From contig SRSI01000074.1 in the NCBI GenBank assembly GCA_005656395.1, forward strand, positions 682,001 through 746,000: a DNA stretch of 64,000 nucleotides. Direction: 5' to 3'. This DNA comes from Strongyloides papillosus. Its lineage: Eukaryota > Nematoda > Chromadorea > Rhabditida > Strongyloididae. Below, one piece after another: positions 54,886-64,000 of the stretch (position 1 is the first letter of the stretch; the number at the start of each line of letters is the position of its first letter). Both the position numbers and the translations under genes were made by a program. Below the pieces are notes generated by a model. It worked only from the letters and a program-made list of their open reading frames with translations. It was not told the origin of the DNA and searched no databases.

Positions 54886-57780
54886 TTATGATTGACCAGA
54901 ACCACCATCCGAATCATTTTGACTTATTGTTGAAGATTCTTTTTCTATTGTATTCTTATTACCTAATAAACTAATATTATCAATACTTTGAGTTTTTTGA
55001 TTTTTCGCATTTGTTTTTATATTATTATCATCAAATGTTAAACTTAAAGAATATACTGTTTTAATGTTATTTTTATTTGTATCATTAAGTAATGTTGAAT
55101 CTTCCTCCTTCTTATGAATTTCGTTTTTTTTAGTTAACGTTTTATTACAAAACCACGATTCAGGAAATAATGATAACAATGTTGGTAGTATAACTAATCC
55201 ATGTATTATTCCCCAACCAATAACTAGTGTTATTGTTTTTAAAAAAACTCTCGGAGTATAATCATTAGTAAAAATAACTGGTATAAAACAAATCATTGTA
55301 CTTAATGCAGCTTGTATCATTGGCCAGGCAACAGCATCAAGTGTATAGTAAAGTCTTTGACAAACAATTTCTTTATGTGTAGTTACTGATGGATAATACA
55401 GTATAATTTGGCACATTTTCTGATAATGATACGCAACATGTGCTGTATAGTCAACTGAAAAACCTATTGACATAACTATTGCAGACATTGAAACAGGATC
55501 TAAATTCAAATTCCACCAATATAAAAAACCAAATACACCAAATGATATTGAAGTAATCGCAAAAACAGCTGATATAACTCCAGCAAATGATGGTACAAAA
55601 ATAACACATACTAAAAACATGCATAATAATGTTATAAAAACTGTTTGTAATGTATTGTATTTTAAGTTAAAAATTCCTTCAAATATAGGAGAATTCTCAC
55701 AGTATATTGTAACATTATTCTCCGGAAATTTATCAGCTATCTTCCTCCATTTTAACATAAGATTTGCTCTATCTATCCAGGATGTTGAATTAAAAAAACC
55801 TGTTTGAAAAGATATCTTACTAAGAGAAGTCTTATTATTCACTTGTGACATTTTTATTCCCATATTCCAATGTGGAAGATCATTTAAAAATTCTGGTATA
55901 TAATCTATAGAAAATTTAATATCAACTAGAAATATTGACATCATTCTTAATGTTTGTAGATATGTTTCATAATCATTTAAAAAAATAAATGTTGACATGT
56001 TTCCTAAAGCTTGAGGAATTGTCTCAAATGCGTTAACAATTTTTTTTAATTTTAGTAAACCTTCTGGTTCAGATATATTTGGTGGATTATTTAATATAAC
56101 TGTTAGTAATTCATACTCTTTCCATGTATATTTTTCAAATAATTTATCAGTTTTTTGAAGTAACGAATCTGATGGTATTATTTGTTGGGAATTTATAACT
56201 GGTTCCATTTCTAATGTACCCCATATTGAAAAATAAATAAATATCGTTGTAAAAAGTAATGTCATAATACGAAAAATATTTGATGTTAAAATATAGCAAT
56301 AACATTTCATAAAACGTTTAATAACATTTGTCACACTCTCATTTATTTCATATTTCTTTTCTTCAATTCCATTATATGGTTCATTAATTTTAGGATCAAT
56401 TTGTGATAGTTCACCTGTACATGATGATATTTGTATTTTTTCAGCAATTACTAATATAGATGTAAAAAATGTCAACTCAAAAATAAAATCTATTACCATA
56501 GCTAACATTGAAGATATACAAAAAAGTTGCATTGCTGGTGTTGATACTGTTGAACCAACTCCAAATGCTATGACATTTGTTAGTGATGTTATGGTAATTG
56601 ATGGACCAATTTCTTCTAGTACTTTTTGTATAACTTTTGGAACAGTTTCAATTTTTTTTCTACTCCCTAATCCCTCGATTTTTGGATACATTCTATTCCA
56701 TGAATGTAATATAAGAAATGCATCATCAACACCAATAGCTAGAATTAAAAAAGGTATAACAAATTGTATTGGATATATTGGTAAATTAAGAAATCCAATA
56801 ATACCAAATGTTGTTGTGACAGCTAAAAATGGCGAAAGAACAATACCTAGGACAAGTATTGGTTTGTTAACACTAAATTGTAATCTTTTAATAGGAGTTG
56901 ATAACATTACACAAATGAAAACAAAGATTAGTGTTAATATAAATCCTATAACAAGATATGGTAATAATGATAAACCACCGCGTATAATTTCCCTTCCGAG
57001 TATTTTATCACCAAGAACATTAACATCAATAGTAGGAAAATCTTCAATTACTTTTTTACTTTTTAAATAATTATAAACACCTTGTTCCCATTCAGTAACA
57101 ATATTAGTTATATTATCATTAGGATAATTTGCATAAAAATGTAAAGCTATCATTTCAACATTATCAATATTATTAAAACCATCATTTTTATCTTTTAATT
57201 TAACACCAAATAAGTGCATAGCAACATTAAATTCAAATCCTAATTTATACGATTTTGGCCATGATAATATATATTTACCAGAATATTTACCATTCTTTTT
57301 AAATGATTCATTTTCATATTTTATGGCCTCAATAATTTCATAAAATCCTTTATTTATATCACAATATCCATCACAAACATTTTTATGAGCATATTCAATA
57401 CCATTAACGGTTACATTGAAATCATTCTGAAGATAATAATGAAATTTTTTTATATCATTTAACATTTCTTCATCCATTAAATTTTTATTATTTACACCTT
57501 TTATAAGTGCCACAAAACGTTCTGTTTTTGTAGGAGTAGTATTGTGAAATTCAAAAAATAACTTCTCTTCGATATGAGATCTAGAATGCCGTGATGTAAA
57601 CCCGTCTTGTAATTTTTGAGCAAATTTTAGGTGGATAACGCCTATTGATAATAATGATAATACCAATGTTATCATTAAATATTTATATGGATTTTTCCCA
57701 ATAGAAATACCCGTCTGAGAAAATATTCGTTTAAGTAATTCATGAAATCCATTTTTTAGAAAATAATTAACGTTCCGCAT
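54886..57780 (-). CDS. patched-related (PTR) protein
   Basis: Single-exon 964 aa PTR protein. TM1 lies at about residues 33-52. A first extracellular domain (about 60-265) contains the Cys pair NVCDGYCD. The sterol-sensing domain spans about 275-445, with GVDDAFLILHSWNRM at its core. A second extracellular domain (about 530-720) follows, then the last TM group with the GFSVDYTAHVAYHY motif and a Ser/Asn/Lys-rich cytoplasmic tail. PTR proteins resemble RND transporters and act in cuticle, moulting and vesicle traffic. The GVDDAF core keeps the acidic residues of RND/Dispatched proton relays, whereas the 11.8 kb paralogue has GVDNTF. Start is the first ATG; no introns, unlike the other PTR gene. 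Confidence 0.92.
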   Translation of the reverse strand: MRNVNYFLKNGFHELLKRIFSQTGISIGKNPYKYLMITLVLSLLSIGVIHLKFAQKLQDGFTSRHSRSHIEEKLFFEFHNTTPTKTERFVALIKGVNNKNLMDEEMLNDIKKFHYYLQNDFNVTVNGIEYAHKNVCDGYCDINKGFYEIIEAIKYENESFKKNGKYSGKYILSWPKSYKLGFEFNVAMHLFGVKLKDKNDGFNNIDNVEMIALHFYANYPNDNITNIVTEWEQGVYNYLKSKKVIEDFPTIDVNVLGDKILGREIIRGGLSLLPYLVIGFILTLIFVFICVMLSTPIKRLQFSVNKPILVLGIVLSPFLAVTTTFGIIGFLNLPIYPIQFVIPFLILAIGVDDAFLILHSWNRMYPKIEGLGSRKKIETVPKVIQKVLEEIGPSITITSLTNVIAFGVGSTVSTPAMQLFCISSMLAMVIDFIFELTFFTSILVIAEKIQISSCTGELSQIDPKINEPYNGIEEKKYEINESVTNVIKRFMKCYCYILTSNIFRIMTLLFTTIFIYFSIWGTLEMEPVINSQQIIPSDSLLQKTDKLFEKYTWKEYELLTVILNNPPNISEPEGLLKLKKIVNAFETIPQALGNMSTFIFLNDYETYLQTLRMMSIFLVDIKFSIDYIPEFLNDLPHWNMGIKMSQVNNKTSLSKISFQTGFFNSTSWIDRANLMLKWRKIADKFPENNVTIYCENSPIFEGIFNLKYNTLQTVFITLLCMFLVCVIFVPSFAGVISAVFAITSISFGVFGFLYWWNLNLDPVSMSAIVMSIGFSVDYTAHVAYHYQKMCQIILYYPSVTTHKEIVCQRLYYTLDAVAWPMIQAALSTMICFIPVIFTNDYTPRVFLKTITLVIGWGIIHGLVILPTLLSLFPESWFCNKTLTKKNEIHKKEEDSTLLNDTNKNNIKTVYSLSLTFDDNNIKTNAKNQKTQSIDNISLLGNKNTIEKESSTISQNDSDGGSGQS

Positions 57781-59646
57781 ATAAAAATTAGTGAAATAAT
57801 TTTAAGTGTCTGAAAAAAAATTATATAAAAATCAAATAATGACCTCCATATTTTAATTAATAATGTATTAACTAATAAAAAAAAGCAGAAGTATGACATA
57901 CTGTCTCATGAAAGAGAAAGTAACTTATTATAGCTGGTTTCAATTATTTTGATATCATATGTATATATTTACAATTCAAAATTTTAATGAATATTAATTT
58001 AAGAATATTTATAAGGTACATTCAAAAGGTATCTAGGCAACATCTTATTTGAGTACTTACAAAATAAAAACTAATTCATATCCAAGTATAATTAATTAAT
58101 CATTATACAACAAATCTATTAATTTAAAGAATAAATACGGTTTAAATAACATATTTTTATTTAAGCAATTAATTTTATCAATGAATCAAAAATTATAATT
58201 ATTAGAAAAGTACACCACTCTTTTTTTAAATCTTATAATATATAATAAGTACATAATTATATTGAAGTTTAAGCGACTTTTTGATAAAAAAATGTTACAC
58301 ATCAAAAAGAAGTAAAAATGTTAAAAGTGAATTATTTATAGAAATCAAATATTAAAAATAAAATTATTTGAAGAGATATAATCAAAAATTTAAAAAAATT
58401 AAAAACTAACAACAAAAGTATTGTAACATTTAATACAAACTTTTAAAATAAAATGGTATTCAACAAATTACGCAAAAATGTATTAGAGTAGGAGAGATGA
58501 ATTTTTTTATAAATGATAGATTATTAAAGATACGTTATTAGATGACAAATACAAATTAAGACGTTTACTTTAGTGTAAATATCAATAGTATTTAGAAAAG
58601 TATTTCTATGTAAATGCATGAAAAAGAAAAATTCGAATATGGCTTTGTGATATAAATTATTTGTATTAATGTCTTAGAATGATAACTTATGATTGATATA
58701 AAAGGTAATGATTAAAATTATATTGAACATGACTTCTCGTTATATAAAGAAATCAAACATTTGCTATAGTTTAAAACGAAAAATTTTAATATATAGGAAG
58801 TTTAATCTTAAAAATTTTGATATATTATACTTATTAACAAAATTATTATGCATTGTTGTATTGTTTCGATAGAAACACTACTAACAATCATTAGAAATTT
58901 TAAAGCATAATGATGATAAAGATAGATATACAATTCTGGTAGAACAATGTACTTTCATGATTAAGTGTTTTGATATAGTATTTTAGATTAATCATTAATA
59001 TATACACATACATATAAATAAATATATATTATTTTAATTAGTAAGAGAAATGATTACAAGTATTTAAATAAATATTATTTATTTGTTTATATTACTTATT
59101 ACTTTGATTCAATTTCAGATCATTAATTAATGTGATGACAGTGATAAATAAAAAATTTATATTAAAAAATTACAACTTAATGATCAATTTATTAATATAT
59201 TTCTATAATTTTTTTGTTAAACTACTCTACATTTAAAAAAAATTAATAAAAAAAGTGATATGCTTCATTTTTTAAAGATTGAATTTAAAGTTTAATTAAA
59301 TTCTTTTTTTAAATATATTTATATTATAAAAGATTGAAGCCTACTATTACTAACAATAGCAAACATCACAGTCCAGTTCTTCCATCCGACTTCTATTAAT
59401 TCCCTTCTATAATCTTCTAAAATCAACACACATACTTTATTATCAAATGATACTTTAAACTCCCTATTATATAGTTGAAAATCATTGAATAACAACATAT
59501 TACTAATATTTGTCATAAAATATTCATGCTTCATCACCAAGTTTATTCTTGTAATATGTTAATAGAATATTAATAAAAATTCAATCACTATTAGTTACTA
59601 TAATATTTTTCATTCCAAAAAATTGTATAATATTTTGATAAAACAA
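57781..59646. other. divergent intergenic region (PTR / receptor kinase)
   Basis: 1.9 kb, very AT-rich. A 73-codon minus-strand frame (59319-59540) has better amino-acid balance than its surroundings and contains GWKNW, but no complete gene could be built around it. Otherwise nothing recognised. Confidence 0.45.
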
Positions 59647-61990
59647 ATGAAAAATATACTAATTACAAATATTATATTTTTAACTTTTTTCCTTATAACT
59701 AGGAGTGATGATCAACTACTAAAATCATCGTCGGATGAGAGTCTTTTACAAATAACTACCTCTGAAAATGACTTAATTTCTAAAGGTTATTGTGATAGTA
59801 AGTTTAAAAGTTAATCTTTTCAATAATTTCACTGAAACATTAAATTTTAACCACTAAATCATTTTTTTTATATATTTCAGTACGAGATTGTAAAAATTGG
59901 TCTGGAGTAATTTTAATAATTTTATCACCATTATTTCCACTCAAAGAATTTCCACCATTGATTGATTTTATATGGAATACATTTAGTGATTGTGAAGATT
60001 TTGGTGGTGAAGTTTCACTACTACCTACTAATGCTAATAATGATCTACAAAAAGTATGGTCTTCCAATAAAAAAGAATTAATAGAAAATTTTAAAAATAT
60101 ATATAACGAGACAGATTTTGTTGAGTCATCATTTTTACTACCTTCAAAAATAGAAAGTGTATTAAACATTATTATATCAAATTTTAATTTGAGCCCATTA
60201 GCTGATAAACCAATAACAACTTATGGAAAATATTTAATGATTTTAACAAATTATGAACTATACTTAGATCAAGATACAGCTTTTAGGATAAGAAATAATG
60301 TTAAACTTAATCAAGTTAGATTAAAAATTATGCTAGTTGATAAGTATAATGATGATTTTGATTCAAAGGAGAGTGATGAAGATTTTTTCGAAATGATAGC
60401 TGAAAGAGGTGAAAAAAGTGAAGTTGATAGTGTTGATGGTTTAAAAAGTGCTAAGATTCCCTCTAAAATGGGTGCATGTCATAATTTTGAACCATTTCCA
60501 AAGCCAACTATTAATATAACAAAATCTAATAAAAAAGGTGTCATCGTCGGAATAATATTAGGAGCTGCTGGTGCTATATTAATATTAGGTATATTGATTT
60601 TTATATTCATTAGATGGCGTAATAAAGTAAGAAAAGATCAAATAAGTACTTTATCATGGATAAATAATCAAGCTGGGGTAAATAAAAACAATGAATACAG
60701 GGAGCATAATAATAAAGAAACATTAAATAACTTAGAAGCAATTTCAAATGATATTTATGATAATGAAAATAAGTTAAATGGGATTAATGAAAATGTAGGA
60801 ATGACTGAAGATAGTAAGTTTAAAGTTATAAATCATCCCAGTGCAAAATAATGAATAATTTAAAATATTTTAGAGAAGATACTAGAAAGTGTATTAACAA
60901 TTAATTATAATGAAAAGTTAGGATCAGGTGCTTTTAGTAGTGTTTATAAAGGTTCTCTCCTCTTGGAAAGTCACCTTGTTAGTCAAAAATTAAATTTTAG
61001 AAATAACCAAATTAAAATGAGTACAATTTTTGGGAATGAAAAGAAAAATAGTACTAATGATGAAGTTGTTAAAATTGATGTTGCAGTTAAAGTAGAATCG
61101 AAAAGTGAAAATATTTTTAAAAATATTGAATCAAAGGAGCTTCTATTGAAGGTAGTACAAGATTTTCTAATATTGATTTTTATATTACTTTTTTTAGGAG
61201 ATTAATACTTTATTACAAATATCCGATCACCCTCATGTTGTAACATTTTGGGGTTCTTGTTGTAAGGATTCATCATTATGTCTAGTATTAGAATATTGTG
61301 AATATGGTGACCTTCAAACATGGATTCGTGACCCATCAAATAAAAAATATATTGATGTAAAACGCTTGCTAAGTTTCTCTTGGCAAGTGTCCGATGGAAT
61401 GTATTATTTAGCTACTAAAAATTTAATTCATCGTGATTTAGCAGCACGAAATATATTATTAGATAGTAATTTAGTCGCTAAAATTGGTGATTTTGGTTTA
61501 TCAAGAGTTTTTAACAGTCAAGATTATGATGTAGAAATGCAAAATGAGTACATGCTTAGAACGAATGCTAAAATACCTGTAAAACATACTGCGATTGAAG
61601 CGTTAAGAGATGGAGTGTATACAGAGAAAAGTGATGTGTATGTAAAATTTGTTATATATTTATATTTAAAAATATTTTTATAGATGGGCTTATGCAGTAT
61701 TGTTGTTTGAAATTTTTTCACTTGGTTCATCTCCCTATGAAACATTATCACTTGTTGAAGTTCTGCCTTTCTTAATTGAAGGATCTCGATTACCTAGACC
61801 TCTCCTTGTAACTGATCCTGTTTGGGATTTGATGCAAAAATGTTGGTTAGAAGACCCAAAAGATCGTCCTAATTTTTGTGAAATCAGAATTAATTTAATG
61901 AAACTTTTAGAAGAAGCTACAAATCAATACGGTTATATAGAATTGGGAGGAATCAATGAAATATCAGATGATAACGAAGTTCATGTCTAA
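59647..61990 (+). CDS. receptor tyrosine kinase with unrecognised ectodomain
   Basis: Five exons: 59647-59797, 59881-60813, 60874-61151, 61198-61637 and 61684-61990. All junction frames agree, giving 702 aa. Signal peptide at 1-19, an ectodomain of about 250 residues with no recognised domain and few Cys, one TM at about 271-293, then a tyrosine kinase: Gly-loop GSGAFSSVYKG (about 377-387), VAVK, catalytic loop HRDLAARN (about 530), DFG (about 551), KIPVKHTAIEAL and the tyrosine-kinase-type SDVWAYAVLLFEIFSLG. About 35 extra residues are inserted between the Gly-loop strand and VAVK. The layout resembles the nematode KIN-15/KIN-16-type group of small RTKs. Ligand and pathway unknown. All catalytic residues are present, so the kinase should be active. 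Confidence 0.88.
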
Positions 61991-62293
61991 AACCATTAAT
62001 TTATTTATATCTAATTAACGATGTTATTTTTAAATATTATTTGATACTTCTATAAAAAATAACAATATATTGAATATATTTTATTTACTGCTTATTCATA
62101 TGTGCACAGATATATTATGTATATAAAATGAATATTATAATTTGTTTATTCTCAAATTATTTTTTCTTTATAATAAAACCAAATTTTTTCTTATATAAAA
62201 AGCTATAAATAAAAGCCTTTCTCTTCAATTTTGTTCACATTTCTTGTGATTAATATTATCTATTTTTCTATCATTTTTTTATACTAGAAAAAA
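61991..62293. other. intergenic between receptor kinase and FABP
   Basis: 303 bp, AT-rich; kinase 3' UTR and FABP upstream region. A TATATAAAAAG-like sequence near 62191-62201 lies about 95 bp before the FABP ATG and may be its TATA box. Confidence 0.45.
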
Positions 62294-62707
62294 ATGCCTA
62301 TCTCAGATCTTGTTGGAGTATGGAATGTCTGTGAATCTATCAATTTTGATGAATATCTTAAGGCATGTGGTGTTAGTTTTTTTACACGTAAAATTGCTTC
62401 TACTGTCAAACCTGTTCTCACAATAAGTGTAGATAATGATGATATCACAATAAACTCATGCTCTACATTTAAAAATCATTCAACTGTTTTCAAATTGGAT
62501 AAGGAATTTGAAGAAAATACTATTGATGGAAGAATTTTCAAATCTGTCTTCCAGTGGGTTAATGAAAAATTAGTTCAAACACAGACTGCTATCAAAGCTG
62601 ATGATAAACCATCAACTATTACTAGATATATTAAAGATAACAAACTTTACATTGATATGGAATGTTCTGGAGTTAAATCAACTCGTACATACACTAAGGC
62701 TGATTAA
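62294..62707 (+). CDS. intracellular fatty-acid-binding protein (lbp family)
   Basis: 137 aa lipocalin-like beta-barrel, single exon. LVGVWNVCESINFDEYLKACG is the FABP N-terminal signature (V/L-G-x-W-x-x-x-x-S-x-x-F-x-x-Y-x-x-x-x-G). The C-terminal TRTYTK provides the Arg-x-Tyr that holds the fatty acid carboxylate. No signal peptide, so it is cytosolic, unlike secreted LBP-1/2/3-type nematode FABPs. Binds fatty acids or other small lipids for transport or signalling. Closest nematode group is cytosolic lbp-5 to lbp-9; the exact member is not assigned. Confidence 0.95.
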   Translation: MPISDLVGVWNVCESINFDEYLKACGVSFFTRKIASTVKPVLTISVDNDDITINSCSTFKNHSTVFKLDKEFEENTIDGRIFKSVFQWVNEKLVQTQTAIKADDKPSTITRYIKDNKLYIDMECSGVKSTRTYTKAD

Positions 62708-62799
62708 TTTTTTTTATTTGTCTCTTTTATCTTTTTCAATATAAAAAAAATAAAATTATGTTTAAGATCTATGATGATAATCATATTTATTTTACCTAA
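62708..62799. other. short convergent intergenic region
   Basis: 92 bp between the stop codons of the FABP (+) and the guanylate cyclase (-). AT-rich, with room only for short 3' UTRs; polyA-type AATAAA (62747-62752 on plus). Confidence 0.5.
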
Positions 62800-64000
62800 C
62801 TAGGGTGATTGACTAATTGGTATTACTGGAGTAACTCTTCTTCCATTTTTGCCTTCTAAATACCATGTTATTATTTCTCCTTTACCTTTTACTTGAATTG
62901 GTCCACGTAATGATGTATCAAAATCGGGATAATGTTTATTTAATTTTTCATTATAAATACTACTAATTTGTATTTGTTCTGGTGTTCCGGTACTCTCCAT
63001 TCTACTTGCTGTATTAACAGTATCACCAAATAAACAATATCTTGGTGCATTTAAACCAACGACACCTGAAGCAACTGGTCCTGTATGTAAACCAAGTCTT
63101 ATTTTGATAGAGACATTTTTTTTGTGGGGTACTTTGTAAGTCTGCAAAAATTCCATAATACATAAAGCAACATCAGAAAGATTAGCTAGATGTCTTGTAC
63201 CATTTTCTTGTGGTATTCCTGATACGACCAAATAAGCATCTCCAATTGTTTCTACTTTATAAGCATCATGCTTATTAATAATATCATCAAATCCTGTATA
63301 TACACTGTTTAGCATAGTAACAACTTCAATTGGTGATGAAGATCCACAGATAGTAGTAAAACCAACAATATCACTAAACATGACAGATGCTTGTTCGAAA
63401 TTTTTCGGTGGAACAGGTCTTCCCATCTTAAGTTCATTAGCAACATAACTTGGTAACAGTTGTGACAATAATTTGTCTGCTGTTTTATTTGCTTCTTCCA
63501 ATAATCCAGTACGTTCTTGTACAATTTTTTCAAGATTATTTGCATATTGTTCCATAACACGCATCATCTGATCAACAAGAGAACCTTTAACTTTAAGATA
63601 ATGTTCTGTATTGAGTTTAACTCTTTTTATACTTGGTCTAACTTCAGGATTTGAATTCCAACAATCAAGGAGAAGAGCACAAAGATCAGGGTGAATTTTG
63701 CTTCTGTCCTGTATAGAAGGTTTATAAGGATTTTTACCAATCTTGTTAGCTTCAACAATTTCATCTATTGGTACTTGATCACTAAATGGAAGGGATCTAA
63801 AAAGTATTTCATACATTAACATTCCAAATGAATAAATATCTCCTGCTTGTCTTTTAGTTAAATTTGCTTTTACCCAATTTTGTCCATCAATTTTTTTATT
63901 ATTTTGTTCCGTTAAAATTAAATTTTCAGGTGAGAAATATAATACATGTGTTTTTTGTTTTGCTGCTGCTTTATTTTCACCCTCTTTAGCAAGTTCGTCA
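62800..64000 (-). CDS. receptor guanylate cyclase (gcy family), 5' part outside window
   Basis: Open from the window edge to a stop at 62800; 400 codons visible. First comes the C-terminal half of the kinase homology domain (VLYFSPENL...QAGDIYSFGMLMYEILF...CWNSNPEVRPSI), then the dimerisation coiled coil (MRVMEQYANNLEKIVQERTGLLEEANKTADKLL), and the class III cyclase domain: metal-binding FSDIVGFT, the guanine-selective Glu in VETIGDAYLVVSG, RLGLHTGPV, and RYCLFGDTVNTASRMES with the guanine-selective Cys. It makes cGMP from GTP, in nematodes mostly in sensory neurons. Ligand domain and TM lie outside the window, so receptor rather than soluble type is inferred from the kinase homology domain. 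The specific gcy is not assignable. Confidence 0.95.
   Translation of the reverse strand, partial: DELAKEGENKAAAKQKTHVLYFSPENLILTEQNNKKIDGQNWVKANLTKRQAGDIYSFGMLMYEILFRSLPFSDQVPIDEIVEANKIGKNPYKPSIQDRSKIHPDLCALLLDCWNSNPEVRPSIKRVKLNTEHYLKVKGSLVDQMMRVMEQYANNLEKIVQERTGLLEEANKTADKLLSQLLPSYVANELKMGRPVPPKNFEQASVMFSDIVGFTTICGSSSPIEVVTMLNSVYTGFDDIINKHDAYKVETIGDAYLVVSGIPQENGTRHLANLSDVALCIMEFLQTYKVPHKKNVSIKIRLGLHTGPVASGVVGLNAPRYCLFGDTVNTASRMESTGTPEQIQISSIYNEKLNKHYPDFDTSLRGPIQVKGKGEIITWYLEGKNGRRVTPVIPISQSP

Noticed and set aside
56570..57070. 166-codon plus-strand frame
   Set aside because: Antisense to conserved PTR transmembrane coding; composition follows from the complementary gene.

Overview
The window looks like nuclear DNA of a parasitic-type clade IV nematode, most likely Strongyloides or a close relative. 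It is very AT-rich, its introns are mostly 36-90 bp, and several genes carry a 3' splice-type sequence just before the start codon, as expected for spliced-leader trans-splicing. The gene families are characteristically nematode: a cuticle collagen, patched-related (PTR) proteins, a serpentine chemoreceptor, a DUF19-type secreted protein, EGG-1/2-like LDL-repeat proteins and a receptor guanylate cyclase. The species cannot be fixed from the sequence alone.

Layout. 0-1 kb: 3'-truncated alpha-1,3-fucosyltransferase (-). 1-7.4 kb: gene-poor, with a degenerate 2.2 kb inverted repeat and a mariner-like remnant. 7.5-9.2 kb: a possible small secreted peptide and a serpentine receptor (both -). 9.5-10.2 kb: a foldback element. 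11.8-14.5 kb: PTR protein (+). 14.9-17.3 kb: DUF19 secreted protein (-) divergent from a perilipin-like protein (+). 18.1-19.3 kb: cuticle collagen (-) with a relic copy of its 3' end. 20.9-28.4 kb: proteasome RPN1, GDP-mannose 4,6-dehydratase and an SLC35B4-type sugar-nucleotide transporter (all -), then a METTL4/DAMT-1 adenine methyltransferase (+). 29.3-32.9 kb: proline dehydrogenase with an EF-hand and a Kunitz/WAP secreted protein (+). 32.9-35.1 kb: ZNF598-type ubiquitin ligase (-). 35.9-36.6 kb: a candidate structured RNA and mitochondrial acyl carrier protein (+). 37.2-41.5 kb: a complete DIRS-type tyrosine-recombinase retrotransposon. 41.8-46.3 kb: PAN-domain secreted protein and an anion-type Cys-loop receptor (-). 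47.7-49.9 kb: mitochondrial ribosomal protein L4 followed closely by Lunapark (+). 50.2 kb: tRNA-Asn (-). 51.1-52.8 kb: EGG-1/2-like protein (+). 54.9-57.8 kb: second PTR protein (-). 59.6-62.7 kb: receptor tyrosine kinase and fatty-acid-binding protein (+). 62.8-64 kb: receptor guanylate cyclase, truncated by the window edge (-).

The genes do not form one pathway. Three act on sugar nucleotides or glycans: GMD makes the GDP-fucose precursor, a GT10 enzyme uses GDP-fucose, and the SLC35B4-like carrier sits next to GMD. Mitochondrial functions recur (ACP, mRPL4, PRODH). Several genes concern the body surface or sensing (collagen, PTRs, chemoreceptor, ligand-gated channel, guanylate cyclase). 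The most notable non-gene features are the intact DIRS element, whose internal complementary region matches the predicted circle junction; a compact hairpin RNA candidate ending in a T-run at 35.9-36.0 kb; and three inverted-repeat elements in the first 10.3 kb. Exon structures were rebuilt by hand from reading frame and splice signals and have no transcript support.
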